DNA from: Pyrocephalus nanus
Taxonomy: Eukaryota > Chordata > Aves > Passeriformes > Tyrannidae
Length of the DNA stretch: 64,000 nt
NCBI GenBank assembly: GCA_038380795.1
Contig: CM076267.1
Span: 8,911,501-8,975,500, forward strand
Direction of reading: 5' to 3'
In this document: positions 62,806 to 64,000 of the stretch, one piece after another
Layout: each line of letters opens with the position of its first letter
Position numbering within the stretch: the first letter of the stretch is position 1
Notes under the pieces: generated by a model
Told to the model about the DNA's origin: nothing
The model's database searches: none
What the model saw: only the letters and a program-made list of their open reading frames with translations
Translations under genes and position numbers: made by a program

Positions 62806-62868
62806 TGAATTAAAACCCCATTGAAGTTGATGGAAACATTTCAATGGGCCTTGGATCAGACCTCTGCA
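62806..62868 (+). repeat. Ancient amniote repeat fragment ('ccattgaagttgatgg')
   Basis: aaccccattgaagttgatgg, then aaacatttcaatgggccttg, then gatcagacc closely follow the bird/reptile phrase 'cccattgaagtcaatggaaa...ttcaatgggctttggatcaggcc'. It is the best preserved of the fragments of this type here. Confidence 0.6.
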
Positions 62869-62869
62869 G

Positions 62870-63357
62870 TGAAATGAAATGGAGAAATAATGAACAGCTT
62901 TGGAAACAAACAAATTGGGAAGTGGTGGAGGGAGGTGGCACGTCTGTATAGAAAAGAAAGTGGTCTGGCAGGGAGAAGAGGGCCTGTGCAGTTGAGAACT
63001 CAGATAGGGATTGGCAGCTCACAGCACAGGAGCTTGGCAATGACCTGAAAATACTGAGAGAGAGATTTGTTTGCTTTTATTTTGTGGTGTGTGGCAGCAA
63101 ACAAGGCCCAGAGACACACAAGAGAGAAGAGTTACTGGCTGGCTGACTAGAAAGCAGAATTAGTGATTCCAGACAAGGGGACCCATCCCAGGGGATCTCC
63201 CTTGCCCCTGTCCACTTCTTGCTTGTTTTATCCGAGAGTTCATTTTTGGCTGAGGAATAACTTACCTTGAAAATAATACATTTGAGGCAGGTCCTCATGT
63301 AGCAAACTGTGAATGTGACCTAATAAATTCTCAACTGCTCGGCAAAACATCTAGGGC
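62870..63357. other. Non-coding block
   Basis: Two minus-strand frames (62810-63040, 63077-63298) show no domain. No repeat was recognised. Confidence 0.4.
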
Positions 63358-63392
63358 TTTTTTTTTCTTTCTTTTTTTTTTTCTTTTTTTTT
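63358..63392 (+). repeat. T-rich tract with C interruptions
   Basis: T9, C, TTT, C, T11, C, T9. It gives the Lys-rich tail of the minus-strand frame 63320-63577, which is an artefact. Confidence 0.9.
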
Positions 63393-64000
63393 AATAAAAA
63401 TATATAATAATTCCCCATGTACCTGCTAAATCCAGATTGGATTCCAGAGTTAAACCAAATCAGCCTCAGATCCTGATTCCTCATCCTGACAGAAAATCCT
63501 CTGCCTAAGGTTTCTGGGAAATGGGAACATATAGAAAAAAAACCCACAACAAACAGAAGTATGAATTTAATTACCAATACTATGCTCCTGCCTCAGAGGG
63601 GAAGGAGAAAGATAATTGCTTAGGGTCTCTGGGTGGAATCCTTTCCCCATGGCCAAGACAACAACCAGTCTAGCCAGCATCTCAATGACAGGAGAGCAAC
63701 GTGCAGCGTGTTTTGTAGTGTCAGTGATTCTGCATAGAGTCATAACAGGTAAGTGAAATGGTAATTAAAAATGGAAGGAAGGGCTGGCCAGAGGTGAGAA
63801 CAGGTGGCACGAGGAGGGGGCAGCATTTTGTTGAGTGTGAAATGGCAAGATAAAAATATGCAGCAACAATCAAAGCAGCATTCTCGTGGGTCATTTTTGC
63901 AGAAAGCTCCAGATAGAGAAATAAGAATCTGAAAGGGAAAGGTGGAGGGCTTTTTCCCCAGGCTGCATAAAGAAAAGCCCAGAAAATATGTGGCAGTCCA
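63393..64000. other. Non-coding tail of the window
   Basis: Unique-looking sequence, mildly GC-richer from about 63.6 kb. No exon, promoter or repeat was recognised. Confidence 0.4.

Noticed and set aside
1..64000. CRISPR array, operon, phage or plasmid content
   Set aside because: No regularly spaced repeats, no dense coding and no bacterial-type gene order; the sequence is vertebrate non-coding DNA.

Overview
This window reads as non-coding DNA from an amniote, most likely a bird. It is AT-rich and CpG-poor, has no recognisable coding exon, no CpG island, no tRNA or rRNA gene and no operon-like gene packing. Its repeats are of bird/reptile type. A 5'-truncated CR1 3' end at about 9210-9450 (minus strand) carries the CR1 terminal octamer repeat. 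Three older, eroded CR1 bodies lie on the plus strand at about 29.46-29.73, 37.59-38.08 and 43.84-44.72 kb. MIR/CORE-SINE-like tails lie at about 16.26 and 57.48 kb. Many short fragments match ancient amniote repeat phrases of the 'gacttcaatggg', 'ggatctggccc' and 'ttcaaatcc' kinds. No mammalian Alu, B1 or L1 sequence was seen.

Layout. 0-9.2 kb: AT-rich unique DNA with A/C-rich and GA-rich low-complexity tracts, a 30-base poly(A) and two or three ancient repeat fragments. 9.2-9.45 kb: the youngest-looking CR1. 9.45-29 kb: mostly unique sequence with an ancient palindromic repeat at about 11.86-12.01 kb, (CA)n tracts, a 26-base poly(T), a GC-richer block at 14.95-15.42 kb and a MIR tail at 16.26 kb. 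29-45.5 kb: the most repeat-derived part, holding the three old CR1 pieces, a tRNA-headed repeat at 33.0 kb and an L2-type 3' phrase at 36.77 kb. 45.5-60 kb: unique sequence with long but unassigned open frames, a 17-bp-arm hairpin at 51.91 kb and a long A/C simple-sequence tract at 53.34 kb. 60-64 kb: somewhat richer in GC, poor in simple repeats for its first 2 kb, with transcription-factor-like motifs and three ancient repeat fragments.

No gene is called. The open frames over 60 codons overlap one another on both strands, often sit in purine-rich or simple-sequence tracts, frequently begin at non-ATG codons and show no recognisable domain. The window is best read as part of a large intron or gene desert. 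The observations most worth checking are a 42-bp near-identical sequence pair 4.3 kb apart, the 51.91-kb hairpin, the crowd of ancient repeat fragments, and candidate conserved non-coding segments near 21.4 and 60.8-61.6 kb. I found no convincing new biological system.
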